A stretch of DNA of 64,000 nt from Robertmurraya sp047302285 (GTDB taxonomy: Bacteria > Bacillota > Bacilli > Bacillales > Cytobacillaceae). The stretch covers positions 3,472,001 through 3,536,000 of the forward strand of contig NZ_CP154845.1 of assembly GCF_047302285.1 (NCBI RefSeq). Direction: 5' to 3'. This document shows positions 16,582 through 24,165 of the stretch, in pieces. The notes below the pieces were generated by a model. It was not told the DNA's origin. It searched no databases and saw only the letters and a list, made by a program, of their open reading frames with translations. The position numbers and the translations under genes are program-made. Position 1 is the stretch's first letter, and each line of letters opens with the position of its first letter.

Positions 16582-17001
16582 ATGAGCGATTGTATTTTTT
16601 GTAAAATTGTCGATGGCGACATTCCAGCTGCAAAAGTGTTTGAAAATGAACATGTCGTAGCATTTCTAGATATTAGCCAAGTGACAAAAGGACATACCCT
16701 CGTCATTCCGAAAGTACATAAAGAAAATCTGTATGAACTTACACCCGAAATTGCAGCAAACTTATTTGAAGCGGTTCCGAAAATCGCAAATGCTTTAAAA
16801 GCTACATATGAACCAATTGGTTTAAACCTTCTCAACAACAACGGTGAAAAGGCTGGACAATCAGTGTTCCATTTTCACTTACATCTCATCCCACGTTATG
16901 GTGAAGGTGACGGCTTCGGAGCTGTTTGGAAATCACATCAAAGCGAGTATAAGCCAGAAGATTATCAACAAATGGCAATCGCTATCCAAAAAAATCTATA
17001 A
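16582..17001 (+). CDS. hit: HIT-family nucleotide-binding protein
   Basis: The 139-residue product is a histidine-triad protein of the HinT/Fhit superfamily. The triad HFHLHLIPR places the three His at residues 97, 99 and 101, and the N-terminal CIFCKIVDGDIPA has the two Cys of the zinc-binding type. Family members hydrolyse AMP-linked substrates (adenosine phosphoramidates, dinucleoside polyphosphates) in the cytoplasm. AAAGGAG lies about 7 bases before the ATG. It is divergent from ecsA, the same arrangement as in B. subtilis, and is monocistronic with a strong terminator. Confidence 0.95.
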   Translation: MSDCIFCKIVDGDIPAAKVFENEHVVAFLDISQVTKGHTLVIPKVHKENLYELTPEIAANLFEAVPKIANALKATYEPIGLNLLNNNGEKAGQSVFHFHLHLIPRYGEGDGFGAVWKSHQSEYKPEDYQQMAIAIQKNL

Positions 17002-17008
17002 AAAATAA

Positions 17009-17038
17009 GGCTTCTCAGTTTTCTGAGAGGTCTTTTTT
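17009..17038 (+). terminator. Intrinsic terminator of hit
   Basis: Ten-base arms GGCTTCTCAG and CTGAGAGGTC with two G-U pairs, TTTT loop, followed by six T. Confidence 0.9.
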
Positions 17039-17043
17039 ACGTT

Positions 17044-17081
17044 GTTTCCGCAATGATTATGTTTTTTTTTCGTAAATGTCC
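17044..17081 (+). repeat. Dispersed intergenic repeat, copy 1
   Basis: This stretch, built from CGCAATGATTATG, a run of T and CGTAAATGTCC, closely matches the reverse complement of 41179-41214 over about 36 bases with a few changes and a 3-base length difference in the T run. Both copies are in non-coding DNA about 24 kb apart, so this is a dispersed element of the genome. Confidence 0.6.
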
Positions 17082-17120
17082 TGCGAAAAGTGCCTTTTTT
17101 GATTATTAAAAAAATATTCA

Positions 17121-17149
17121 TTTACACCCTCTTTTATATTCTGTAGAAT
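17121..17149 (+). promoter_or_regulatory. Sigma-A promoter of serC
   Basis: TTTACA at 17121-17126 and TAGAAT at 17144-17149 are separated by exactly 17 bases, 70 bp before the serC start codon. No T-box or other riboswitch pattern is seen in the short leader. Confidence 0.65.
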
Positions 17150-17218
17150 TTATCACATAAAACTTTCCTTCTTTAAAGCAATGTTGTGAAAATTCTATGT
17201 TAGTGGAGGTTCCAGAAA

Positions 17219-18298
17219 ATGACGCGAGCACTAAATTTTAATGCAGGACCTGCCGCTTTACCTGAAGCGGTTCTCCAAGAAGCACAGAAGCACTTATTGA
17301 ATTTCAACGGTACAGGTATGTCCGTCATGGAGTTAAGTCATCGTAGCAAGGACTATGAAGAGGTGCATAACGGTGCCAAAAATCAACTGCGAAAATTACT
17401 ATCGATTCCAGACGATTACGAAATTCTCTTCCTTCAAGGTGGGGCAAGCCTACAATTTTCCATGATCCCGATGAACCTATTAACGGAAGGAAAAATTGCT
17501 CATTATGTTTTAACTGGTTCTTGGTCTGAAAAAGCCCTTAAAGAAGCAAAAAAGCATGGAACTACTTCCATTCTAGCTTCGACAAAGGATGAAAATTATC
17601 GGTCCATTCCTGCTCTAAGTGTTGAGCTACTTGATCAGAATGCTTCCTACATCCATATTACAAGCAATAATACGATTTATGGAACTGAGTGGAAAGCTTA
17701 TCCTGATGTATCCATTCCACTAATTGCTGATATGTCCAGTGACATTCTTAGTAAGCAGTTAAACGTGGAGCAGTTTGGACTCATCTATGCAGGCGCCCAA
17801 AAAAATCTAGGTCCTTCTGGCGTAACAGTCGTCATCATGAAAAAGGATTTAATTCAGACACCTGCCGAAAATTTACCCACTATGCTTAGCTATGAAACCT
17901 ATAGCAAAAACAATTCTCTTTATAACACCCCTCCTACTCTTGCGATCTACTTACTTAAGCTTGTCCTTGATTGGGTCGAACAAGAAGGTGGCATAGAGGC
18001 AATGGAAAAAAGGAATAACGAAAAGGGGAAAATTCTCTATAATGTTATAGATGAGAGCAATGGCTTCTATACAGGTCATGCAACACCTGATAGTCGTTCC
18101 AATATGAATGTGACGTTTACATTGCCATCTGAGGAAAAGACGAAGGAATTTTTAAGCTTGGCGAAAGAAAAAGGATTTGTTGGCTTAAATGGTCATCGTT
18201 CTGTCGGAGGATGCCGGGCTTCCATCTATAATGCTGTTCCTGTTGACCATGTCGTTCAATTGGCTGAGTTTATGAAATCGTTTCAAAGACGTCTTTAG
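17219..18298 (+). CDS. serC: Phosphoserine aminotransferase
   Basis: This 359-residue PLP enzyme converts 3-phosphohydroxypyruvate and glutamate into O-phosphoserine in serine synthesis. Typical SerC features are FNAGPAALPEAVL at the start, GTGMSVMELSHRSKD, LQGGASLQFSMIPMNLL (cofactor phosphate), ADMSSD, the PLP lysine K195 in AGAQKNLGPSG, and NGHRSVGGCRASIYNA at the C-terminus. Length and motifs are complete. GTGGAGGT ends about 9 bases before the ATG. It lies between hit and trpP as in B. subtilis and has its own promoter. Confidence 0.97.
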   Translation: MTRALNFNAGPAALPEAVLQEAQKHLLNFNGTGMSVMELSHRSKDYEEVHNGAKNQLRKLLSIPDDYEILFLQGGASLQFSMIPMNLLTEGKIAHYVLTGSWSEKALKEAKKHGTTSILASTKDENYRSIPALSVELLDQNASYIHITSNNTIYGTEWKAYPDVSIPLIADMSSDILSKQLNVEQFGLIYAGAQKNLGPSGVTVVIMKKDLIQTPAENLPTMLSYETYSKNNSLYNTPPTLAIYLLKLVLDWVEQEGGIEAMEKRNNEKGKILYNVIDESNGFYTGHATPDSRSNMNVTFTLPSEEKTKEFLSLAKEKGFVGLNGHRSVGGCRASIYNAVPVDHVVQLAEFMKSFQRRL

Positions 18299-18324
18299 CT
18301 TATAGACGAAAAAAATGTTTATGA

Positions 18325-18330
18325 TATAAT
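18325..18330 (+). promoter_or_regulatory. -10 element of the trpP promoter
   Basis: A perfect TATAAT lies 88 bp before the trpP start, shortly after serC ends. The -35 region upstream is weak (TATAGA-like), so initiation may rely on the strong -10 element. Confidence 0.5.
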
Positions 18331-18367
18331 AGGAGAAAGCTTTTCGCTACAGGCAATGAGTGCACTG

Positions 18368-18410
18368 TAGGAGAGGTGAAGATAAGTTAGTCGAGATGAG
18401 GAGAGATGAG
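18368..18410 (+). promoter_or_regulatory. TRAP-binding triplet array over the trpP ribosome site
   Basis: Nine triplets recur with an exact 5-base period up to the start codon: TAG 18368, GAG 18373, GAA 18378, TAA 18383, TAG 18388, GAG 18393, GAG 18398, GAG 18403 and GAG 18408; an AAG at 18384 may replace TAA. Another GAG lies at 18358. This is the (G/U)AG repeat pattern bound by the 11-subunit trp RNA-binding attenuation protein. The array includes the only ribosome site of trpP, so TRAP loaded with tryptophan would block its translation. The same control is established for B. subtilis trpP (yhaG). Confidence 0.93.
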
Positions 18411-18412
18411 AA

Positions 18413-18943
18413 ATGAAAACGAAAAATCTTGTTGCACTTGCCCTATTAGTTGGGATGGGTGCTGTATTGCACGCGGTGATGCCCGGTATCGTCTTTGGAA
18501 TGAAGCCAGATATGATGCTAGCGATGATGTTTTTAGGAATTGTTCTATTCCCTGATAGAAAGAGTGTTTTACTATTAAGTATTGTCACTGGAGTTATCTC
18601 CGGATTGACAACAACTTTTCCAGGAGGACTTATTCCAAACATTATTGATAAGCCGATTACAGCCTTTGTTTTCTTTGGACTATTTTTAGCTCTTAAGAAA
18701 CTCCGTTCTAATATTATCAGTGTTGCCGTTTTAACAGCATTAGGTACAGTTATTTCGGGAATTGTATTTTTAGGTTCTGCCTTTTTAATTGTAGGCTTAC
18801 CAGGGCCTTTTGCAGCACTTTTTGCAGGGGTTGTCTTACCAGCAACAGCTGCAAATACAATCGCCATGGTTGTGCTTTATCCGGTAGCCGTAACCGTTGT
18901 TAAAAGAACAAAACTTTCAACAGGGCAAACAGTCAGCAACTAA
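18413..18943 (+). CDS. trpP: Tryptophan transporter TrpP
   Basis: This 176-residue membrane protein has about five to six helices and resembles TrpP (YhaG), a small transporter of the ECF S-component fold. Characteristic stretches are MGAVLHAVMPGIVFGMKPDMMLAMMF near the N-terminus, TTTFPGGLIPNIIDKP in the middle, and a Gly/Ala-rich C-terminal half. The ATG at 18413 is fixed by the GAG-rich ribosome site, which is itself part of a TRAP array. Role: uptake of tryptophan, shut off translationally when tryptophan is plentiful. Its position between serC and yhaH agrees with B. subtilis. Confidence 0.95.
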   Translation: MKTKNLVALALLVGMGAVLHAVMPGIVFGMKPDMMLAMMFLGIVLFPDRKSVLLLSIVTGVISGLTTTFPGGLIPNIIDKPITAFVFFGLFLALKKLRSNIISVAVLTALGTVISGIVFLGSAFLIVGLPGPFAALFAGVVLPATAANTIAMVVLYPVAVTVVKRTKLSTGQTVSN

Positions 18944-18949
18944 AAATTT

Positions 18950-18979
18950 GGAACCCATTCTCTGGGTTCCTTTTCTTTT
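18950..18979 (+). terminator. Intrinsic terminator of trpP
   Basis: Perfect 8-bp stem GGAACCCA / TGGGTTCC with a TTCTC loop, then TTTTCTTTT. Confidence 0.9.
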
Positions 18980-18985
18980 GCCTCT

Positions 18986-19177
18986 TTATTTTAAGGCTGC
19001 TACAAACATTCCTAAAAATAAACAGATGATTGCCACCACTCCTAAGGCGAGGGCTCGTCTCTTTAAAACTTTCTTTGGCGGATAAAAACCTGGCTTTTTA
19101 ATTGACAATGTATTATAAATGGCCCCAAAGACTAAGACCATGCTTAAAGTGAATAACCCAAAGATAACACCATCCAA
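18986..19177 (-). CDS. Small two-helix membrane protein
   Basis: A 63-residue protein with two hydrophobic helices (about residues 3-22 and 44-62) joined by a basic loop, KKPGFYPPKKVLKRRAL. It starts with TTG at 19177, 9 bases after AAAGGAG. I do not recognise the family beyond its being a small Bacillus membrane protein. It is convergent with trpP and divergent from yhaH. The good ribosome site, clean topology and lack of any other gene on this stretch support a real gene. Confidence 0.65.
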   Translation of the reverse strand: MDGVIFGLFTLSMVLVFGAIYNTLSIKKPGFYPPKKVLKRRALALGVVAIICLFLGMFVAALK

Positions 19178-19339
19178 CCATCCTCACTCCTTTATCTCCA
19201 ACTAATAAATCTTCATGCCACCTTGCTTATCTTTTCTTCAAATCCTTTAAAAAGGGTATAATACATATATATGCGAAAATTCAGGTGGCTATGAAGCGAA
19301 TAGTGGAAGAATAGCAAATATTAGAAGAGGTGAATGTAG

Positions 19340-19690
19340 TTGAACAAAAAATCATTACTGATGGGGTTCCTAATTGGAGGTATTTCCGCTGGAGTTGCGA
19401 CCTTGCTTTCCACCCCTTCTTCAGGCAAAGAAACGAGAACATACATAAAAGAAAATACGCAAATATGGAAAGAACAGATACTCGAACTAACATCGGATCT
19501 AGATAGACTCAAAAGTTCCTTAACCGCACTTACTAAAGAAGGGAAGGATGGCATTAGCTCCTTTATAAAAGATGTTAAAATACTCGTCGAGACGTGGAAG
19601 ATTGACATGAAACCCCATGAAGAACAACTAAAAAAAGAGTTACAAACGTTACAAAACTCCATTCAAGAATTAGAGTCGACGATCAAATAA
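19340..19690 (+). CDS. yhaH: YhaH, YtxH-domain general stress protein
   Basis: This 116-residue protein has the YtxH pattern: a short N-terminal hydrophobic segment (SLLMGFLIGGISAGVATLL) followed directly by SSGKETR and a long Lys/Glu-rich amphipathic coiled-coil tail. Such proteins are membrane-anchored, stress-induced and of unknown mechanism. The start is a TTG at 19340, 8-9 bases after AGAGGTG. The position between trpP and scoC is the B. subtilis yhaH locus. A TATAAT lies at 19257, but the leader has no convincing -35 sequence. Confidence 0.85.
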   Translation: MNKKSLLMGFLIGGISAGVATLLSTPSSGKETRTYIKENTQIWKEQILELTSDLDRLKSSLTALTKEGKDGISSFIKDVKILVETWKIDMKPHEEQLKKELQTLQNSIQELESTIK

Positions 19691-19703
19691 CTGAATACCC
19701 GAC

Positions 19704-19754
19704 AAAATCCTTCTTTTACCAGTATTTTTTTTTACAAAAAAGAAGGATTTTTAT
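19704..19754 (+). terminator. Intrinsic terminator of yhaH
   Basis: Arms AAATCCTTCTTTT and AAAAGAAGGATTT around a long T-rich loop, then five T. The sequence from here to 20028 is AT-rich non-coding DNA that should hold the scoC promoter; no convincing -35/-10 pair was found. Confidence 0.8.
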
Positions 19755-20028
19755 ATTTTAAAGCAGAAAAGTAATATATTATAAAAATGTTCATTTTACG
19801 GTGAAACATTTTCTGCTTCCAATCGTATTTTATATAAGCACAGAAATTTAAAAAACCATCCAAGAGTTTACTAAAACCTTCTGATTAATATTTCCATTAA
19901 GACCAATTATTACCTTAGTTTAACTTTTTGTAAAAAAATTTCTAAAAATTTAGTATATTTTTTCTTTATTTCTTATTGTTTTCTTGGCATAATGAAATAA
20001 AGAATATTAAAGCGGGTGAATGTTGGGG

Positions 20029-20601
20029 ATGACAGAGAAAAATTATACAATGAAAGAAGCGATGATTTTCAGTCAAAGAATAGCACAATTAAGCAAAGCG
20101 TTATGGAAGTCGATTGAGAAAGATTGGCAGCAATGGATTAAACCAGCAGATTTAAATATCAATGAGCACCACATCTTATGGATTGCTTATCACCTAAACG
20201 GTTCATCCATTTCAGATGTAGCCAAATTTGGAGTTATGCATGTATCAACAGCCTTCAATTTTTCTAAAAAATTAGAAGAAAGAGGCTTGCTCGAGTTTTC
20301 TAAAAAAGAAAGCGACAAACGAAATACGTATATCAAATTAACGGAAAAAGGCGAGGAACTTTTACTAAGCTTAATGGAAACCTATGATCCAGATAAAAAT
20401 TCAGTATTTACAGGTGCCATGCCATTGAAAAATTTATATGGGAAGTTTCCAGAAATCGTAGAAATGATGGCCATTGTCCGCAATGTGTACGGGGATGATT
20501 TTATGGAGATTTTTGAAAGATCCTTTGAAAATATCGAAAACGAATTCGATGATAAAGATGGGACCTTAACAAAAAAGGATCCTTCCAAAGAATTAGTGTA
20601 A
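20029..20601 (+). CDS. scoC: ScoC (Hpr), MarR-family transition-state regulator
   Basis: The 190-residue product is the MarR-type repressor ScoC/Hpr. The central block KALWKSIEKDWQQWIKP, LNINEHHILWIAYHLNG, DVAKFGVMHVSTAFNFSKKLEERGLL and SDKRNTYIKLTEKG is nearly the same as that known from B. subtilis and forms the winged helix. The C-terminal YGDDFMEIFERSFENIENEFD is also conserved. The family represses exoprotease, peptide transport and sporulation genes in the transition state. Of two nearby ATGs, 20029 has the better distance to GCGGGTG; 20020 would leave one base. Its neighbours yhaH, yhaI and yhaJ match the conserved locus. Confidence 0.95.
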   Translation: MTEKNYTMKEAMIFSQRIAQLSKALWKSIEKDWQQWIKPADLNINEHHILWIAYHLNGSSISDVAKFGVMHVSTAFNFSKKLEERGLLEFSKKESDKRNTYIKLTEKGEELLLSLMETYDPDKNSVFTGAMPLKNLYGKFPEIVEMMAIVRNVYGDDFMEIFERSFENIENEFDDKDGTLTKKDPSKELV

Positions 20602-20615
20602 TCTCTTTTTAAGGA

Positions 20616-20954
20616 TCATTTTACAAATTTTTTCAATTCTAACATTAAAGGTAAATATATTTTTTGGCGGAGACATGCTTGAACGACTTCTTTCGCATCG
20701 AGGTTTGGATGCAAAGAGTCCTTGAAGCTTTTAAAGAGAGATTCAAAATAGACAAAACCCTCCGCTTGTTGCTCTTCAAGTGCAATGGTCAACTCCTCAC
20801 ACTTTGCAAAAAAGTGTTCGACGTCCTTTCTACTTAAAGACTTTTCGACAATTAATTTATAAAACTGATCATCGCTTTTGGATATCATCATCAATAATAT
20901 TGATTGATGATATTCAAGGCGATTGATTTTTTCTAGCAAGGTATCAAGGTCCAT
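20616..20954 (-). CDS. yhaI: YhaI, DUF1878 family protein
   Basis: A 112-residue, mostly helical, acidic cytoplasmic protein without membrane segments. It matches the DUF1878 family member YhaI, encoded next to scoC in bacilli: INRLEYHQSILLMMI at the N-terminus, LSRKDVEHFFAKCEEL in the middle and the HPNLDAKEVVQACLRQKIYLPLM motif near the end. The function is unknown. It is convergent with scoC, with only 14 bp between the stop codons. AAAGAGG lies before the ATG. Confidence 0.85.
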   Translation of the reverse strand: MDLDTLLEKINRLEYHQSILLMMISKSDDQFYKLIVEKSLSRKDVEHFFAKCEELTIALEEQQAEGFVYFESLFKSFKDSLHPNLDAKEVVQACLRQKIYLPLMLELKKFVK

Positions 20955-21160
20955 AAAAAAACCTCTTTCGAGTATATTATCGATATTTGGACAAAAGATG
21001 ATCTATGTCCGCTCTTATTTTACACAAAACATAACTAAAAATGAAATAAGAAACCTATTGATTTTTTTATTCTTTGATTGTAAAGTATCAGAAGTGAGAT
21101 CATGATTCACATTTCACATCGACGAATTATTCTACTAGCTCCTTTTGGGGGATGATACTT

Positions 21161-21706
21161 TTGAATTGCTGGAAAACAATTAACTACACAAAACAATACG
21201 GTCCTCAAAGACTATTTATCATATCCTTGATGACTATGTTATTAGCATTTATTATATTATATATGATGATGTCTCATTTATTAGTGCCGACTACTCTATA
21301 TGATAATCATTTTGCCGTATTAGTATTCGGCTTGCTCTTTACCTATCCACTCCATAAATTTTTGCATTTTTTACCAATTGCTCATCTTGGTCCAAAAATC
21401 AAAAAGAAAATCGAGTGGAAATATGGAATCTATCCAATTATCGAAATTAGAGTTCATGAGCCCATTACAAAAACATTATTTCTAATTGCCTTGCTTATGC
21501 CTTTATTCGTGATTACGACTTTCCTAAGCCTATCATTCTTTTTATTTGAACATTATGTTCACTATATTACGATTTTAATGGCTTACCAGATTGGATTATC
21601 TGTTCCAGACTTGCTCCATGCAAGTAATATTGTAAGAGCTCCGAGAAATGCTTTTATAGAGGAAAATGAAGATGGCTTTGAAATTTTAATTACAAAGCAT
21701 CAATAA
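21161..21706 (+). CDS. yhaJ: YhaJ-like DUF3267 membrane protein
   Basis: This 181-residue protein has four hydrophobic segments (about residues 20-43, 50-65, 105-130 and 135-150) and resembles DUF3267 proteins. These have a putative zinc-protease-like HxxxH arrangement: here LHKFLHFLPIAH in the first half and LHASNI near the end. The start is probably the TTG at 21161, 9 bases after TTGGGGG; an ATG at 21152 touches that site. Its place between yhaI and prsA agrees with YhaJ. Biochemical role unknown; a membrane-embedded metallopeptidase-like fold is only suggested by the His residues. Confidence 0.75.
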   Translation: MNCWKTINYTKQYGPQRLFIISLMTMLLAFIILYMMMSHLLVPTTLYDNHFAVLVFGLLFTYPLHKFLHFLPIAHLGPKIKKKIEWKYGIYPIIEIRVHEPITKTLFLIALLMPLFVITTFLSLSFFLFEHYVHYITILMAYQIGLSVPDLLHASNIVRAPRNAFIEENEDGFEILITKHQ

Positions 21707-21742
21707 CGCTTTACTGATGATTATGCCTAAAGGAGGGATTTT

Positions 21743-21925
21743 GTGATCATCTCCATTTTTATTATTTTTGCTATATTTATATTGTTTAACATTAATAAAC
21801 TAACAAATTCCCTTTGTTTGCAAAAAGAAATCCCGGAAGAAAAACACGCAAAGATATTTAGAACGATAAATGTTTTAATTACCATCCTTTTAATATCTTC
21901 ATACATTGAAATTTTATTCACATAG
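21743..21925 (+). CDS. 60-residue two-helix membrane protein
   Basis: A small protein with hydrophobic segments at about residues 2-16 and 42-58, separated by a charged loop (LQKEIPEEKHAKIFR). It starts with GTG at 21743, 6 bases after an excellent AAAGGAGG, and follows yhaJ by 36 bp without a terminator, so it is probably cotranscribed with it. A strong terminator closes the pair. I do not recognise its family. Confidence 0.65.
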   Translation: MIISIFIIFAIFILFNINKLTNSLCLQKEIPEEKHAKIFRTINVLITILLISSYIEILFT

Positions 21926-21935
21926 GTTACGACAA

Positions 21936-21971
21936 AAAAGAAGAACATGGCGTGTGCCGTGTTCTTCTTTT
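21936..21971. terminator. Strong bidirectional terminator
   Basis: Twelve-base arms GAAGAACATGGC and GCCGTGTTCTTC (one G-U), GTGT loop, flanked by an A run and a T run. It separates the yhaJ transcript from the small minus-strand gene to its right. Confidence 0.9.
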
Positions 21972-22032
21972 AATATTTTTACTTTGAGAATTGTCTAGTT
22001 CCGGCGGCTAAACACACCACCTCCACTTTTCC

Positions 22033-22119
22033 TTATAGCCATGCTGCTCCAACAATGATTAATAGAATGAACAACACAACGATTAAAGCGAAACCACCAC
22101 CGTATCCTGCTGCACCCAT
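22033..22119 (-). CDS. YjcZ-family sporulation micro-protein, 28 residues
   Basis: A tiny gene encodes a 28-residue peptide, opening MGAAGYGGGFALIVVLF and ending GAAWL. It has the Gly-rich head and single hydrophobic helix of the YjcZ family of small spore/sporulation proteins. A strong GGAGGTG ribosome site lies 7 bases before the ATG at 22119, and the stop is at 22033. Members are typically made late in sporulation and associate with membranes or the spore; their function is unknown. It is divergent from prsA. Confidence 0.82.
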   Translation of the reverse strand: MGAAGYGGGFALIVVLFILLIIVGAAWL

Positions 22120-22519
22120 AATAACACCTCCTTCCAAGATAAGAATTGTCTAAATAATCCCCCTACCGTACTGGCAAGTTATCTGTTTTTAATTGGTACA
22201 TAGACCATTGATTTGTTTGGATTCCCTCTCATCTTGTAGAAGAGGACTTAACTGCTTACACTTTATCCTATGTATTAGTCCTTATTTTGGAATAGGTATA
22301 CTGCCTATTTTTGAGGATAACCTATTTAAAAATTGGGTATGGTTTTGCTTTTGTTCTTTTTCCAAATTATGATATAGTATACTTTGTGGTAACCAGTGAT
22401 ACATTTTAAAATAGGTTTTCTTATTATGATGGCAAACGAATAAAAAACAAGGGAATGGTTTTCATCTATCCAATGAAATGTAGTCACATCAAGAAATTTA
22501 ATTTATAGGAGTTGTTTTA
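22120..22519. other. 400-bp leader/promoter region of prsA
   Basis: No gene is visible. An inverted repeat, AATAGG (22291) with CCTATT (22304) around TATACTG, is followed by further CCTATTT and ATAGG half-copies at 22321 and about 22412. A possible sigma-A promoter is TTGTTC at 22351 with TATAGT at 22373 (16-base spacing), giving a long 5' leader for prsA. The repeats lie just upstream of this promoter and could be regulator sites. Confidence 0.45.
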
Positions 22520-23404
22520 ATGAAGAAGTGGGTCCTTTCCCTATTTTTACTTGTAGGTATCATTACTTTAGCTGCATGTAATAACGGGGGTAATTCTGAA
22601 ACAGTCGCAGAAACAAAAGCAGGCAACGTAACAAAGGACGAGCTTTATGAAGCAATGAAGAAGTCCTATGGACAAAACGTCCTTCAACAATTAGTTTATG
22701 AAAAAATCTTATCTGACAAATATGAAGTAACCGATGAAGAACTTGACGCAAAATTAAACGAAGTGAAAGAGCAGTTAGGTGCCAACTTCGAAATGGCGTT
22801 AATGCAATACAATATGACTGAAGAAAGCTTCAAGGAAAGCTTAAAGTTAGATCTTCTTGTCGAAAAGGCCGCTACTGCAGACATGGAAGTAACGGAAGAA
22901 GAAATTCAAGAGTACTACGATAACTATCAACCACAAATTAAAGCACGCCATATTCTTGTTGAAGATGAAGCTACAGCTAAAGAAGTGAAAACGAAGCTTG
23001 ATGAGGGCGGAGATTTTGCTGAATTAGCAAAAGAATATTCTCAAGATGGCTCTGCTGAAGCAGGTGGAGACCTTGGTTGGTTCGGTCCTGGAATGATGGT
23101 TGAACCATTTGAAGAAGCTGCATATGCACTTGATGTAAATGAAATCAGTGATCCTGTTCAATCTGAACATGGTTTCCATATCATCCAAGTAACAGAAAAA
23201 GAAGAAAAGAAATCTTTAGAGGACATGAAATCTGAAATTGAATATGAAGTGAAAGTATCCAAAATCGATAACACGATGATGACAGAAGCACTTCAAAAAG
23301 AATTAAAAGAAGCGAACGTAAAGATCAGTGATGAGGAATTAAGCGGCTTTATGCAGACTGAAGATCCTGCAGACGCTGAGACTGAAACTGAATCTGAGAA
23401 ATAA
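22520..23404 (+). CDS. prsA: PrsA, extracytoplasmic foldase lipoprotein
   Basis: This 294-residue lipoprotein belongs to the PrsA family, which folds secreted proteins and penicillin-binding proteins on the outer face of the membrane. The lipobox L-A-A-C puts the lipidated Cys at residue 20. An N-terminal helical chaperone region follows, then a parvulin-type peptidyl-prolyl isomerase domain at about 130-225 (QIKARHILVEDE, FAELAKEYSQDGSAEAGGDLG, SEHGFHIIQV). The protein ends in an acidic tail rich in Glu and Thr. TAGGAG lies about 8 bases before the ATG. The long leader suggests regulated expression; ScoC, encoded nearby, is a regulator of secretion in B. subtilis. Confidence 0.95.
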   Translation: MKKWVLSLFLLVGIITLAACNNGGNSETVAETKAGNVTKDELYEAMKKSYGQNVLQQLVYEKILSDKYEVTDEELDAKLNEVKEQLGANFEMALMQYNMTEESFKESLKLDLLVEKAATADMEVTEEEIQEYYDNYQPQIKARHILVEDEATAKEVKTKLDEGGDFAELAKEYSQDGSAEAGGDLGWFGPGMMVEPFEEAAYALDVNEISDPVQSEHGFHIIQVTEKEEKKSLEDMKSEIEYEVKVSKIDNTMMTEALQKELKEANVKISDEELSGFMQTEDPADAETETESEK

Positions 23405-23418
23405 TATCGCTCAACTTG

Positions 23419-23455
23419 AAAGCAGTCTGAACACGTAAGTTCAGACTGCTTTTTT
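23419..23455. terminator. Intrinsic terminator of prsA
   Basis: Perfect 14-base arms AAAGCAGTCTGAAC / GTTCAGACTGCTTT with an ACGTAA loop, followed by T. It also lies past the end of convergent yhaL. Confidence 0.92.
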
Positions 23456-23499
23456 GATCATGAGTGGGCAATTTCTTCTTTTAGTTGATGGTCAGAATT

Positions 23500-23685
23500 T
23501 TAACCAAAGGAACGACTCTCGCTTTTTTCTTCTTTTTTCTTTTCTAACCGTTCCATATAGACTTCGCCTTCTTTTTCGATTAGTTCATTTTCTTTTTCTC
23601 TTTCTTCTCTGCCTGTTTTAACAGCCATAAAGGCACTGATCATAATTCCTCCAACAATCAATAAAATCCAAAAAGGCACATCCAT
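23500..23685 (-). CDS. yhaL: YhaL-like sporulation-associated small membrane protein
   Basis: A 61-residue protein with one N-terminal membrane helix (residues 4-22) and a charged coiled tail containing IEKEGEVYMERLEKKKEE, which resembles the conserved segment of B. subtilis YhaL. The ATG at 23685 is chosen because GGAGG lies 8-9 bases upstream; the ATG at 23700 overlaps that site. The gene is convergent with prsA, exactly as in B. subtilis, where YhaL is linked to sporulation. Confidence 0.82.
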   Translation of the reverse strand: MDVPFWILLIVGGIMISAFMAVKTGREEREKENELIEKEGEVYMERLEKKKEEKSESRSFG

Positions 23686-24090
23686 TTTTCTTTCCTCCAT
23701 TACAATAAATAGATTTGTACAAGCTTCTTTGATTTCATTGTATGCATGAGTCTTCAGAATATGATGGTACTAGCAGAGATTAAAAGAAAAACCTCATCTG
23801 AAGAAAAAGGTTGCTATTATCAATCCAACTATAATATCTTCAAGTTCTAAATAATAAAAGCTAGTTCATACTATTCAACTTTAATTCCTTTTATCAGTGG
23901 CTCTTATCTCAATCATTGTTGCTATTGATCAATAAAATCAAATAGAAAATCCATAAATTTACTGCCAAGCAAAAAACAACAGAGAAAAGAGCTTGCTTAT
24001 TCCATCCGTGCTACTGTACTGCGTATAAATCGGAATGGTCGGCATTAGGACCATTCCAAAAGCCACATTCCGTACGAAAAATCCTTATTA
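23686..24090. other. Gene-free spacer between yhaL and yhaM
   Basis: About 400 bp of AT-rich DNA without an open frame that has a ribosome site or recognisable residues. Nothing repeated from elsewhere in the window was noticed. The yhaL promoter should lie at its left end on the minus strand. Confidence 0.4.
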
Positions 24091-24091
24091 A

Positions 24092-24138
24092 AGAAAAACG
24101 GCAGACATTTTCGATCTTTATCGATTTTGTCTACCGTT
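24092..24138 (-). terminator. Intrinsic terminator of yhaM
   Basis: Read on the minus strand, the arms AACGGTAGACA and TGTCTGCCGTT (one mismatch as G-U) enclose a second small hairpin (TCGAT/ATCGA), followed by TTTTTCTTT. Confidence 0.85.
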
Positions 24139-24165
24139 TATATTCCCTTTTTAAAAAGGCATTCA

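Noticed and set aside
17150..17218. T-box or other riboswitch before serC
   Set aside because: The leader is about 65 bases and lacks the T-box core sequence and any terminator/antiterminator pair.
18319..18867. Long minus-strand frame opposite trpP
   Set aside because: It overlaps trpP completely on the other strand, lacks a ribosome site and its Lys/Pro/Thr-rich residues mirror the membrane helices of trpP.
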